From contig NZ_AP019773.1 of the NCBI RefSeq assembly GCF_009936175.1, positions 248,001 to 312,000 on the forward strand: a stretch of 64,000 nt of DNA, written 5' to 3'. Under the pieces are notes generated by a model. The model saw nothing but the letters and a program-made list of their open reading frames with translations. It was not told the origin of the DNA and made no database searches. How positions within the stretch are numbered: position 1 is the stretch's first letter; each line of letters opens with the position of its first letter. Source of the DNA: Bartonella quintana. GTDB lineage: Bacteria > Pseudomonadota > Alphaproteobacteria > Rhizobiales > Rhizobiaceae. This document shows positions 52,958 through 60,424 of the stretch, in pieces. The position numbers and the translations under genes are program-made.

Positions 52958-53833
52958 ATGCCTGAACTCCCTGAAGTAGAAACAGTTCGTCGTGGACTTG
53001 AGCTGGTTATAACTGGTGCAAAGATTATATCAATCACGCTTAATCGTAGAGATTTACGATTTCCTTTCCCTGAGGCCTTTTCTGAGAGGCTTGTGGGCAG
53101 AACAATTATGGAACTTGGTCGACGCGCGAAATATTTGTTATTCCATCTTTCGCAAAATGAAACAATTTTGAGCCATTTAGGAATGTCGGGATCATGGCGT
53201 ATAGAGGATGATCTTTTAAGAAAAACATATTCTGCTGCAGGGAAATTTGTTAAGCATGATCACTTTCTCATGGATATTCAAGCAAAGGATGGCAAAGTTT
53301 ATCATCTTACTTATAATGATGTTCGTCGTTTTGGGTTTATGCTTTTACTAGATACAAACAGGCTTTATGAGCATCCGCTTTTAAAGAAACTAGGGCTCGA
53401 GCCTTTGAGCAATGAGTTTTCTGGTCGTTATTTACAAGAAGCTTTTGTTAATAAAAAAATATCTCTCAAAGGAGTCTTACTTGATCAGTCTATTATTGCA
53501 GGTCTTGGGAATATTTATGTTTGCGAAGCGCTTTGGCGTAGTCGCTTGTCTCCACAACGTGGAGCATTCACCTTAGCATTGAAGACTGTACGTGCACGCG
53601 AATTTGCAGATTCTTTAGCGCAGAATATACGCAATGTGATTGCTGAAGCAATTTCTTTTGGTGGATCTACTTTACGGGATTATATTCGTACAGATGGCTC
53701 ACTTGGTTATTTTCAACATTCTTTTTCAGTTTATGGACGAGAAGGCAAAGAATGCTTTCAATGTGGAACACCTATTACACGTATTTCACAGTCTGGACGC
53801 TCAAGCTTTTACTGTTCACAGTGTCAAAAATAA
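52958..53833 (+). CDS. mutM: Formamidopyrimidine-DNA glycosylase
   Basis: A 291-residue bifunctional glycosylase/AP lyase removing 8-oxoguanine and formamidopyrimidines. The catalytic N-terminus PELPEVETVRRGL is intact (Pro2, Glu3), as are Lys58 (GRRAKYLL), the central helix-two-turn-helix DQSIIAGLGNIYVCEALW and the zinc finger Cys266, Cys269, Cys286, Cys289. Relevant to oxidative damage in a heme-rich host niche, by inference. Confidence 0.97.
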   Translation: MPELPEVETVRRGLELVITGAKIISITLNRRDLRFPFPEAFSERLVGRTIMELGRRAKYLLFHLSQNETILSHLGMSGSWRIEDDLLRKTYSAAGKFVKHDHFLMDIQAKDGKVYHLTYNDVRRFGFMLLLDTNRLYEHPLLKKLGLEPLSNEFSGRYLQEAFVNKKISLKGVLLDQSIIAGLGNIYVCEALWRSRLSPQRGAFTLALKTVRAREFADSLAQNIRNVIAEAISFGGSTLRDYIRTDGSLGYFQHSFSVYGREGKECFQCGTPITRISQSGRSSFYCSQCQK

Positions 53834-53916
53834 ATAAGATGTCTTGCAAAATCCTACAAGAGGCTTAAAGTCACATCTATAATTATAATTACACAAGGCT
53901 TAGGAGTTTTTTTTAT

Positions 53917-55305
53917 ATGCTAGATAAAGTGCTAACACATCTTGATGCAAATATAGAAAAGAACCTTGAACGCCTTTTTTCATTTTTACGTTTTCAATCG
54001 ATTTCTACAGACTCGGCTTATAAAGATGAGTGTCGTAAAGCTGCTGATTGGTTAGTGGAGGATTTAAAAAGCATTGGCTTTGAAGCTTCGCGCCGTGATA
54101 CACCGGGTCATCCAATAGTTGTTGGGCATCATCCAGGACCTTCAGATGAGTGTCTGCATGTGTTGTTTTACGGACATTATGATGTTCAACCCGTTGATCC
54201 GCTGAGTTTATGGGAGGATGACCCATTTACACCTTCTTTAAAAGAGAGAGAGGGAGAGGAAGTTATTTGTGCTCGTGGAGCTTCAGATGATAAAGGTCAG
54301 TTCATGACGTTTATTGAGGCATGTCGTGCGTTTAAGAAAGAAACGGGGCAGCTTCCTGTGAGAGTTACTGTTTTATGTGAAGGTGAAGAAGAAAGTGGAT
54401 CTCCTTCTCTTGTTCCTTTTTTGAAAGCAAATAGGAATGAGTTTAAGGCTGATTGCGCATTGGTTTGTGATACATCGATGTGGGATGCAGATACACCATC
54501 TGTTTCTGTTACTCTTCGGGGAATGTTTGCAGAAGAGATTATTATCACAGCAGCTAACTGTGATTTGCATTCTGGTTATTTTGGGGGAGCAGCAGCTAAT
54601 CCCATTCGTATTTTAGCTAAAGTTTTGGCAAGTCTTCATGACGAAAATAATAGAGTAACAATTCCTGGTTTTTATGATGGAGTAGAAGAAACACCTCCCC
54701 AGATTTTGCAATCATGGAATGTGCTTAATTGCAATGCTGAAAATTTTCTTGGTCCTATTGGGCTTTCCATTCCTGCTGGTGAAAAAGGACGGAGCATTTT
54801 AGAACTTATATGGGCGCGTCCTACAGCAGAAATTAATGGTATTAGTGGTGGCTATGAGGGAGAGGGAATTAAAACAGTTATTGCTTCTCAAGCGAGTGCA
54901 AAGGTTTCTTTTCGCTTAGTGCATAAGCAAGATCCAGAGAAAATACGTCAAGCCTTTCGTGATTATGTGCGTAGTCTTATTCCTGCTGACTGTACAGTTG
55001 CATTTAAGGAGCATGGTGCTTCTCCAGCAATTCAGCTTCCCTATGATTCCCCTTTTATCGAGACAGCGAAGGATGCTTTATCGCAAGAGTGGAGTAATCC
55101 GGCTTTGTTAACAGGCATAGGTGGTTCGATCCCAATTGTTGCAGACTTTCAGTCAATTCTTGATATGGAAACTGTTTTGGTTGGATTTGCATTAGCTGAT
55201 GACCGTATTCATTCACCTAATGAAAAATATAATCTTAAGTCGTTTCATAAGGGGCAACGGTCTTGGGTACGTATTCTTGACGCTTTAGCAAAAACAGGAG
55301 GATAG
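53917..55305 (+). CDS. M20 family dipeptidase
   Basis: A 462-residue dizinc peptidase. Metal ligands lie in VLFYGHYDVQPVDP (His and Asp), CARGASDDKGQF and CEGEEESGSPSL, which includes the catalytic Glu. A lid domain spans about 200-350, with HSGYFGGAAANP. Length suits dipeptidases of the M20/DUG1 group. The stop is directly followed by the ATG of the exonuclease gene, so the two are co-translated. Dipeptide use is inferred; some relatives act on N-acyl or beta-alanyl substrates. Confidence 0.9.
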   Translation: MLDKVLTHLDANIEKNLERLFSFLRFQSISTDSAYKDECRKAADWLVEDLKSIGFEASRRDTPGHPIVVGHHPGPSDECLHVLFYGHYDVQPVDPLSLWEDDPFTPSLKEREGEEVICARGASDDKGQFMTFIEACRAFKKETGQLPVRVTVLCEGEEESGSPSLVPFLKANRNEFKADCALVCDTSMWDADTPSVSVTLRGMFAEEIIITAANCDLHSGYFGGAAANPIRILAKVLASLHDENNRVTIPGFYDGVEETPPQILQSWNVLNCNAENFLGPIGLSIPAGEKGRSILELIWARPTAEINGISGGYEGEGIKTVIASQASAKVSFRLVHKQDPEKIRQAFRDYVRSLIPADCTVAFKEHGASPAIQLPYDSPFIETAKDALSQEWSNPALLTGIGGSIPIVADFQSILDMETVLVGFALADDRIHSPNEKYNLKSFHKGQRSWVRILDALAKTGG

Positions 55306-55926
55306 ATGAAAGAAATTCGTGTTCATCAAGGTGATTTACCAAACTTGGACAATTATCAAATTGACGCTGTTGCGGTTGATACCGAAACTTTAGGGTTACA
55401 ACCGCACCGTGATCGTTTATGTGTTGTTCAGCTTTCTTCTGGAGATGGTACTGCTGACATTATACAGATTGCTAAAGGACAAAAGAGTGCTCCTAATTTG
55501 GTCAAATTGCTTAAAGATAAGGCGATTACTAAAATATTCCATTTTGGGCGTTTTGATCTTGCTATTTTAGCATATACATTTGGTGTTATGCCGGATGTCG
55601 TTTTTTGTACAAAGATTGCTTCAAAACTTACTCGTACTTACACGGATCGTCATGGATTAAAGGAAATTTGTTGTGAATTGTTGAATGTAAATATTTCTAA
55701 ACAGCAACAATCTTCGGATTGGGCAGCGGAAATTTTGTCACGTGCACAGATTGAATATGCTGCTTCGGATGTTTTATATTTGCACCGTTTAAGAGATATC
55801 TTTGAAGAACGCTTAAAGCGTGAAGAACGAGAGAATGTTGCGAAGGCATGTTTTCAGTTTTTGCCGATGAGGGCGAAACTTGATCTTTTGGGATGGTCGG
55901 AGGTTGATATTTTTGCACATAGCTGA
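55306..55926 (+). CDS. rnd: Ribonuclease D-like 3'-5' exonuclease
   Basis: A 206-residue DEDDy exonuclease. Active-site residues are Asp25 and Glu27 (VAVDTETLG), Asp84 (GRFDLAIL), and Tyr151 and Asp155 (YAASDVLYLH). Unlike E. coli RNase D (375) it has no HRDC domains, only the exonuclease core, a short form common in alphaproteobacteria. It probably trims structured RNA 3' ends such as tRNA precursors. An intrinsic terminator follows. Confidence 0.92.
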   Translation: MKEIRVHQGDLPNLDNYQIDAVAVDTETLGLQPHRDRLCVVQLSSGDGTADIIQIAKGQKSAPNLVKLLKDKAITKIFHFGRFDLAILAYTFGVMPDVVFCTKIASKLTRTYTDRHGLKEICCELLNVNISKQQQSSDWAAEILSRAQIEYAASDVLYLHRLRDIFEERLKREERENVAKACFQFLPMRAKLDLLGWSEVDIFAHS

Positions 55927-56496
55927 GTTTAAGAATTTGCTTTTAAACCGAGAGTAGAGAGAATTATTAATGCAATAGAATAAAATGCCCATATCTTATA
56001 GGCATTTGTATTTTTTGTTCTCTCGTTTTTTTTGATTAATGCTTTTTATGACAGAATTCTTATGGAGTGAGCGCTCTTTAATTTGAAGAGTGCACACTAC
56101 AAAGTCCATTTATGAATCCCTGCTTTTTGTGTTTATAACTGTCTTTGTTTTTTAGTTGAACAAAAAGAGACGGGCAGTTTTATGGGGAGGCAGTGGCAGA
56201 AAATGTGGGTAATAATGTCACATAGAAGGTTTTCCATACGAATGCTGTCGGTATAGGGTGAAATGCTCTTGCGAGCGAAGTGTGTTGCTAAACATCCGTT
56301 TGGTATTTTACATTTGACGGTGCATTGTGTTCTTATTGGTTACAAAATCAGTGATTTCTATGTTTGTATAGAAGAATTCCCATTTATTTTAAAATTAAAG
56401 TGCTGGAGGGTTTTTTAGAGAGCTCTCTTTTTTCTATGGAAATTTGAAGCGAGGGCACTAGATAAAACCCATTATGGATATTATGGAGATAAATCT
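55927..56496. other. Gap between rnd and the hbp region
   Basis: Contains the rnd terminator (55983-56017) and otherwise no recognised gene. A TTGACG near 56315 is the best promoter-like hexamer, but I could not pair it with a good -10. The right end holds the leader of the small exported ORF at 56497. Confidence 0.4.
55983..56017 (+). terminator. Intrinsic terminator after rnd
   Basis: AAATGCC and GGCATTT form a perfect 7-bp stem around an 11-base loop, followed by GTATTTTTTG. It lies about 55 bases after the rnd stop. Confidence 0.85.
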
Positions 56497-56811
56497 ATGA
56501 ACATAAGATATTTTATTACAGCTTCTGCTACTTTTGTTTCAATCTTTGTGGCTCAGGCAGCTACAGCCGGTCTTGTGGTTACTCAAAAGCTGGTAGAGCA
56601 AGTTTCTTCTAAAAATTTTTTTTCTCGTGAACAGGTTAGCAAACCTTTAGGTGAAACTTTACGAGCGAAATTTTCTTCTATTGATAATAATCAAGGGAAA
56701 CAAGCTGTTGAGTTAGTACTTGTAGCCTCGTCTTTAGCTAAAAAAGGAGGTTTAAAATCGGGAAAGAAATTAGGACGCCCTCGATTTTCGCGAGGCCCGA
56801 TGAGTTTTTAG
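56497..56811 (+). CDS. Small exported ORF with an hbp-like 5' end
   Basis: A 104-residue product with a signal peptide (residues 1-25, MNIRYFITASATFVSIFVAQ then AATAG). The ribosome site, start and signal-peptide DNA resemble those of the hbp genes downstream (for example MNIKSLITTSVIALVSASAA), but the mature part, rich in Lys, Ser and Gly and ending GRPRFSRGPMSF, does not resemble a beta-barrel. An hbp-like C-terminal relic follows at 56860. This may be an hbp gene whose body was replaced or shifted out of frame, or an unrelated small secreted protein. Expression is unproven. Confidence 0.5.
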   Translation: MNIRYFITASATFVSIFVAQAATAGLVVTQKLVEQVSSKNFFSREQVSKPLGETLRAKFSSIDNNQGKQAVELVLVASSLAKKGGLKSGKKLGRPRFSRGPMSF

Positions 56812-56859
56812 TAAGCGAAGCAGCAACATCAGGAGGTGTGATTTTATTCTTGTTAATCA

Positions 56860-57075
56860 ATGAAGTCTAAAGAAGCGGGGTACTTTTGCCGGCTTGAAAG
56901 ATGGGAAAGGCTGTTCATTTGCGCTTGTAATTGTGGTGCAGGTTTTATAGTGACGGGGGAGACCATTCGTGGAAGATGTGGGTATTCCGATTTCGGAATG
57001 ATGAGTGGGTGTAATGGCAAATGCATAGTTACAAAGTCTGAGCGGGGAGGGCTGGTTTATAGATTTTATTGGTGA
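56860..57075 (+). pseudogene. hbp C-terminal relic
   Basis: The frame gives NCGAGFIVTGETIRGRCGYS, then DFGMMS and GLVYRFYW before a stop. This follows the Hbp C-terminal pattern GAGVDLAMTxNVIVRAEYRYSDFGKK...VGVAYKF. The N-terminal barrel is absent. It probably belonged with the 5' end now forming the 56497 ORF. Confidence 0.6.
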
Positions 57076-57105
57076 TTTAAAGTGTTATAAAGTTTCTTTT
57101 GGGTT

Positions 57106-57125
57106 GTGTTGTTTTTACTGCAGAA
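57106..57125 (+). promoter_or_regulatory. hbp-type upstream box, degenerate copy
   Basis: GTGTTGTTTTTACTGCAGAA differs at a few positions from the box found before the intact hbp genes (GTRTCRTTTTTACTACAGAT). It precedes an hbp-like relic at 57177-57416, so it looks like the promoter element of a dead array unit. Confidence 0.5.
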
Positions 57126-57176
57126 GTTTCAAGATTCAAGATGCTTCGTGTTTCCTAATCAACATCAGTTGTTTTT

Positions 57177-57416
57177 TTGTTCAGGTTGATTTTGAGTAAG
57201 ATTGGGTTTGAAGATTTGAAGAGAGTTTTCTGGCTTAGTGCAGAGGTTATACCTCAGTTTTCCGGTTACAGAGGTAGTTTTTATGCAAGTTCCAGCGTTT
57301 ATTCTGAAGTATTGGTACGATTTAGCCTTAACGAGCATAAAATAGATGGCCAACATTACCTAGGATTGTGCAAATGCTTTGAAGAATTTTCTAAAGGGTG
57401 GAAGAAGCAGAAATAA
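57177..57416 (+). pseudogene. hbp-like relic
   Basis: The open frame contains VIPQFSGYRGSFYASSSVYS, which resembles the Hbp segment TPQLSGIVGGIYAGSNIDLG. The rest has diverged. No signal peptide or start fits. Together with the degenerate box at 57106 it marks a decayed member of the array. Confidence 0.45.
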
Positions 57417-57873
57417 AATGGCGAGATTGATCTTTAACAAAATATCAAATGCATAAAGAGTCTCATTTTTAAAGAAAAATGCGCTAGAGGTGTGAGAGTG
57501 TGTGGATTTTTTGCCATCTGTATGGTGTTTTGTGTTGTTAGGGGTTTTTTTTGAAGTGTAGATGCAAGCTTTCCTTTGTAGTTATGAGAGAGAAATTTTA
57601 TGGATCAAGTCAGTGATCGGGGAATGCGATGGTTAAAGCCGAAGATGTTGTTTGTGTACGTCCATACAGGTAGGAGTATTGCATTTTGCAATGACGGAGA
57701 GTTCCTTCACAGGGAGAGTATGTTGTCCAAATTTTGTATATAAAGAACAGCATTAATGACAAGAGAATAATTTTTGCTCTGTCATAACCTAGAAATTCTC
57801 ATTTTACAGATATTACGTATTAAACGACTAAAGGGAGAAGATCTTTGACGTTCTTCTTGTTTTTTTTATGGGT
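57417..57873. other. Gap with no recognised gene
   Basis: No supported gene. A 48-codon plus-strand frame from about 57601 (MDQVSDRGMRWLKPKM...) has no recognised family and no good ribosome site. The DNA is probably decayed array material. Confidence 0.35.
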
Positions 57874-57893
57874 GTATCATTTTTACTACAGAT
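57874..57893 (+). promoter_or_regulatory. hbp upstream box (first intact gene)
   Basis: GTATCATTTTTACTACAGAT, about 63 bases before the start of the first intact hbp gene. The same 20-mer recurs at 59037, 59998 and 60351 with one to three changes. A promoter element shared by hbp genes of B. quintana, called the H-box and tied to the iron response regulator Irr, is known; that this is the same element is inference. Confidence 0.7.
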
Positions 57894-57955
57894 ATCTATA
57901 GTTGTAGCTCTATATGAGACCAGGTGTTCAAATATTAAGCTATGGAGAGAAAATT

Positions 57956-58789
57956 ATGAATATGAAATGGTTAATAACGGCTTCTGCTTTTGCTTTTGTT
58001 TCAGCTTCAACAGTGCAGGCAGCTGATGTTGTTGTTCCCCCTAGATCTACACCCATTGCACCAGTTATTGTTGCTCCCACTTTTTCCTGGACAGGTTTTT
58101 ATATTGGTGGCCAGATTGGTGGTTTTTCGAGCAAAACGAAGATGAATATTCTTGCTAACGGAAAAACCTTTCCGGTGAAAGATGACTTTTTGCCTAAATT
58201 GTCAGGTTTCATGGGTGGCATTTATGCCGGCTCTAATGTTGATCTCGGTAATGGTCTTATTTTAGGTGTTGATACAGATATTATTTGGTCTGATAAAGAG
58301 GATACAAAAACGGGGAAAGTATATGAGGTTATTGCCCAGCATATACCATATATTAAGAAGATGCTAACGGAGGCTGGAATTGCCATTAGTGAAAATGACC
58401 TCAAACCTGGTGTTAAACGAGTGCACAGTTTTACTTTTAAAGAAAAGTGGGCTGGTGCTACGCGGGTACGGATTGGTTTTGCTGCTGAACGCATTATGCC
58501 TTATATTGCTGGTGGTATTGCCTATACACAGCTTCAAGATATCGCGTCAATATCAATAAAAAACAAGGATTCAAGTAAAGTAATTGCTTCTGGTAACCTG
58601 TCTGATGAAACGAAGACGTTTGTTGGTTACACCCTTGGTGCTGGTGTTGATTTGGCAATGACCAATAATGTTATTGTCCGTGCGGAATATCGTTACTCAG
58701 ATTTTGGTAAAAAGAAATTTACAAAAGGAAAACTTGAAACTTCTTACAAAACCAATGATTTTCGCGTTGGTGTGGCTTACAAATTTTAA
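57956..58789 (+). CDS. hbpC: Hemin-binding outer-membrane protein, first array copy
   Basis: A 277-residue Omp25/Omp31-like beta-barrel of the Bartonella Hbp/Pap31 family, which binds heme at the cell surface. A signal peptide ends ASTVQA, then AD. Barrel landmarks are FSWTGFYIGGQIGGFSSKT, KLSGFMGGIYAGSNVDLGNG, WAGATRVRIGFAAERIMPYI, RAEYRYSDFGKKKF and the C-terminal VGVAYKF ending in Phe, as outer-membrane assembly requires. GGAGAG precedes the ATG. The symbol follows the hbpC-hbpA-hbpB order I recall for B. quintana and is tentative; family membership is firm. Confidence 0.9.
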   Translation: MNMKWLITASAFAFVSASTVQAADVVVPPRSTPIAPVIVAPTFSWTGFYIGGQIGGFSSKTKMNILANGKTFPVKDDFLPKLSGFMGGIYAGSNVDLGNGLILGVDTDIIWSDKEDTKTGKVYEVIAQHIPYIKKMLTEAGIAISENDLKPGVKRVHSFTFKEKWAGATRVRIGFAAERIMPYIAGGIAYTQLQDIASISIKNKDSSKVIASGNLSDETKTFVGYTLGAGVDLAMTNNVIVRAEYRYSDFGKKKFTKGKLETSYKTNDFRVGVAYKF

Positions 58790-58813
58790 CGTCTTGTAAG
58801 CTTAAATTGCTAA

Positions 58814-58850
58814 GAGGCCCTGTCTTTGGCGGAGCCTCGGGTGTTTTTTG
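58814..58850 (+). terminator. Terminator after first hbp gene
   Basis: GAGGC and GCCTC form a stem around about 15 bases, followed shortly by GTGTTTTTTG. It lies 25 bases after the hbp stop. Similar GAGGC...GCCTC structures follow the second copy. Confidence 0.65.
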
Positions 58851-59010
58851 TGATATTATTGTCACAGGGCTCATATTATCATGCAGGCAGAATATCGTTA
58901 CACGTTGATTTTTGTAAAAGGAAATTTGTAAACAACAAACAGGAGTTTAACTGTAACTCCAATAGCTTCGGCATATATGTAACTTACAAACTTTCCTGTA
59001 GAACGAAGTT
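58851..59010 (+). pseudogene. hbp C-terminal relic between copies one and two
   Basis: After the first terminator the DNA reads QAEYRYT (one frame) and then KRKFVNNKQEFNCNSNSFGI followed by YVTYKLS in the next, matching the Hbp tail RAEYRYSDFGKKKFLNNTQEFNYKTNDFRFGVAYKF. It is closest to the second intact gene's tail. Only the last strands remain, with a frameshift. Confidence 0.75.
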
Positions 59011-59036
59011 GTTAAGAGGCTTCTATTTTCATAACT

Positions 59037-59056
59037 GTGTCGTTTTTACTACAGAT
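59037..59056 (+). promoter_or_regulatory. hbp upstream box (second intact gene)
   Basis: GTGTCGTTTTTACTACAGAT, ending about 51 bases before the start of the second intact hbp gene. It differs from the first copy at two positions. Confidence 0.7.
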
Positions 59057-59107
59057 TTTTTTGCATAGGTGTGTAACATATGCTTCATAAATGAAGGAGC
59101 ACAGCTT

Positions 59108-59926
59108 ATGAATATAAAATCTTTAATAACGACTTCTGTTATCGCTTTAGTTTCCGCTTCTGCGGCACAAGCTGCTGATATTATTGCTACTCATGAAGCA
59201 GCGCCAGTTATTACTACCCCTACCTTTTCTTGGACAGGTTTTTATATTGGTGGCCAGATTGGGAATTTTACAAGTGATAATAAAATAAAGGGTCTAGGAA
59301 AAGAAACAAGCATTTTTACTAAAGAGTTAACACCTCAGCTTTCAGGCATTGTGGGAGGTATTTATGCAGGTTCCAATATAGATCTTGGAAGTGGTCTGAT
59401 TCTAGGGGTTGAAACCGATGCAATTTGGGCTGATTGTGAAGCAACGAAAACAAGCGTTACAAGAACTCTTTCTGTACCTCAAGCCAACTCTCTTAACGAT
59501 GAATTTAAGGCTGCTAGAATTACGCTAAAGGATAAATTTTCAGAAAATGACACGATAAGCGATCATTATACTTACAAAGCACAATGGTTCGGTGCTACGC
59601 GGGCACGTATCGGTTTTTCTGCTTTTGACCGTGTGATGCCTTATTTTGCTGGTGGTGTTGCTTATGCGCGGATGCAGGGCATGAAGTCAGTTTCAGGAAT
59701 GAATGCTGCTAAAAATAAAAAGTTGGGTGGGAGCTTGTATGATGAAACTAAGATGATGGTTGGTTTTACCGTTAGTGGTGGTGTTGATGTTGCAATGACC
59801 GGAAATGTTTTGCTGCGTGGAGAATACCGTTACTCAGATTTTGGTAAAAAGAAATTCTTAAATAATACACAGGAATTTAACTATAAAACCAATGATTTCC
59901 GTTTTGGTGTAGCTTATAAATTCTAA
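59108..59926 (+). CDS. hbpA: Hemin-binding outer-membrane protein, second array copy
   Basis: A 272-residue Hbp/Pap31 family barrel. The signal peptide ends ASAAQA, then AD; FSWTGFYIGGQIGNFTSDN, QLSGIVGGIYAGSNIDLGSG, WFGATRARIGFSAFDRVMPY, RGEYRYSDFGKKKF and a final FGVAYKF follow. Variable surface-loop regions differ clearly from the first copy (for example around residues 115-165), while barrel strands are kept. AAGGAG precedes the ATG. In Bartonella these proteins bind hemin and may bind host matrix; the hbpA label rests on gene order and is tentative. Confidence 0.9.
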   Translation: MNIKSLITTSVIALVSASAAQAADIIATHEAAPVITTPTFSWTGFYIGGQIGNFTSDNKIKGLGKETSIFTKELTPQLSGIVGGIYAGSNIDLGSGLILGVETDAIWADCEATKTSVTRTLSVPQANSLNDEFKAARITLKDKFSENDTISDHYTYKAQWFGATRARIGFSAFDRVMPYFAGGVAYARMQGMKSVSGMNAAKNKKLGGSLYDETKMMVGFTVSGGVDVAMTGNVLLRGEYRYSDFGKKKFLNNTQEFNYKTNDFRFGVAYKF

Positions 59927-59960
59927 TTGAGTGTAAATTAACACACGTCTGAATTATGAA

Positions 59961-59991
59961 GAGGCTTCGTTTTTAACGGGCCTCTATTTTT
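59961..59991 (+). terminator. Terminator after second hbp gene
   Basis: GAGGC (59961-59965) pairs with GCCTC (59980-59984), followed by TATTTTTG. Seven bases later the next copy of the hbp upstream box begins, so terminator and promoter element abut. Confidence 0.7.
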
Positions 59992-59997
59992 GTGATT

Positions 59998-60017
59998 GTA
60001 TCATTTTTACTACAGAT
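59998..60017 (+). promoter_or_regulatory. hbp upstream box before a dead copy
   Basis: GTATCATTTTTACTACAGAT, identical to the copy at 57874. The gene downstream is only a relic, so this element may still start transcription of non-coding RNA or feed into the third copy. Confidence 0.65.
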
Positions 60018-60300
60018 CTTTTAAAGATTACATGGATATGTATTGGTTTTATAGCTACTGGCTACATGAAGATTCTATGTCACTGATTAATATTGCCTTT
60101 ATGCGTATGCGCGGATGCAGGGTGTCCATTTGGTTTTAGTAGAAAAAAGGTAGCAGACCAATCTACAGCATTTGTGCATATTATCTTGTATGATGGTAAG
60201 ACGATGGTTAGTTTACCATTGGTGGTGAAATTAACCTGGCAATAATTGAATAATATTACTTTGCATTTTAGTTTCGCTTACAAATTCTCATTGAGTGCAA
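60018..60300 (+). pseudogene. hbp relic between copies two and three
   Basis: Scattered frames keep Hbp pieces in order: YARMQGV-like sequence near 60105, YDGKTMVSFTIGGEINLAII near 60190-60245 (compare YDETKMMVGFTVSGGVDVAM) and FSFAYKF near 60270-60290. Everything upstream of the late barrel strands is lost. It is closest to the second copy. Confidence 0.7.
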
Positions 60301-60350
60301 AAATATAAGAAGCTCTATCTTTGATAAACATTCTATTTTTTCTGTGGACT

Positions 60351-60370
60351 GTGGCATTTTTACTACAGAT
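60351..60370 (+). promoter_or_regulatory. hbp upstream box (third intact gene)
   Basis: GTGGCATTTTTACTACAGAT, ending about 54 bases before the start of the third intact hbp gene. Confidence 0.7.
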
Positions 60371-60424
60371 ATTTTAAAAAGGTCTTTCTATATATACTTC
60401 GTTTTGGATATTTGGAGACATTTT

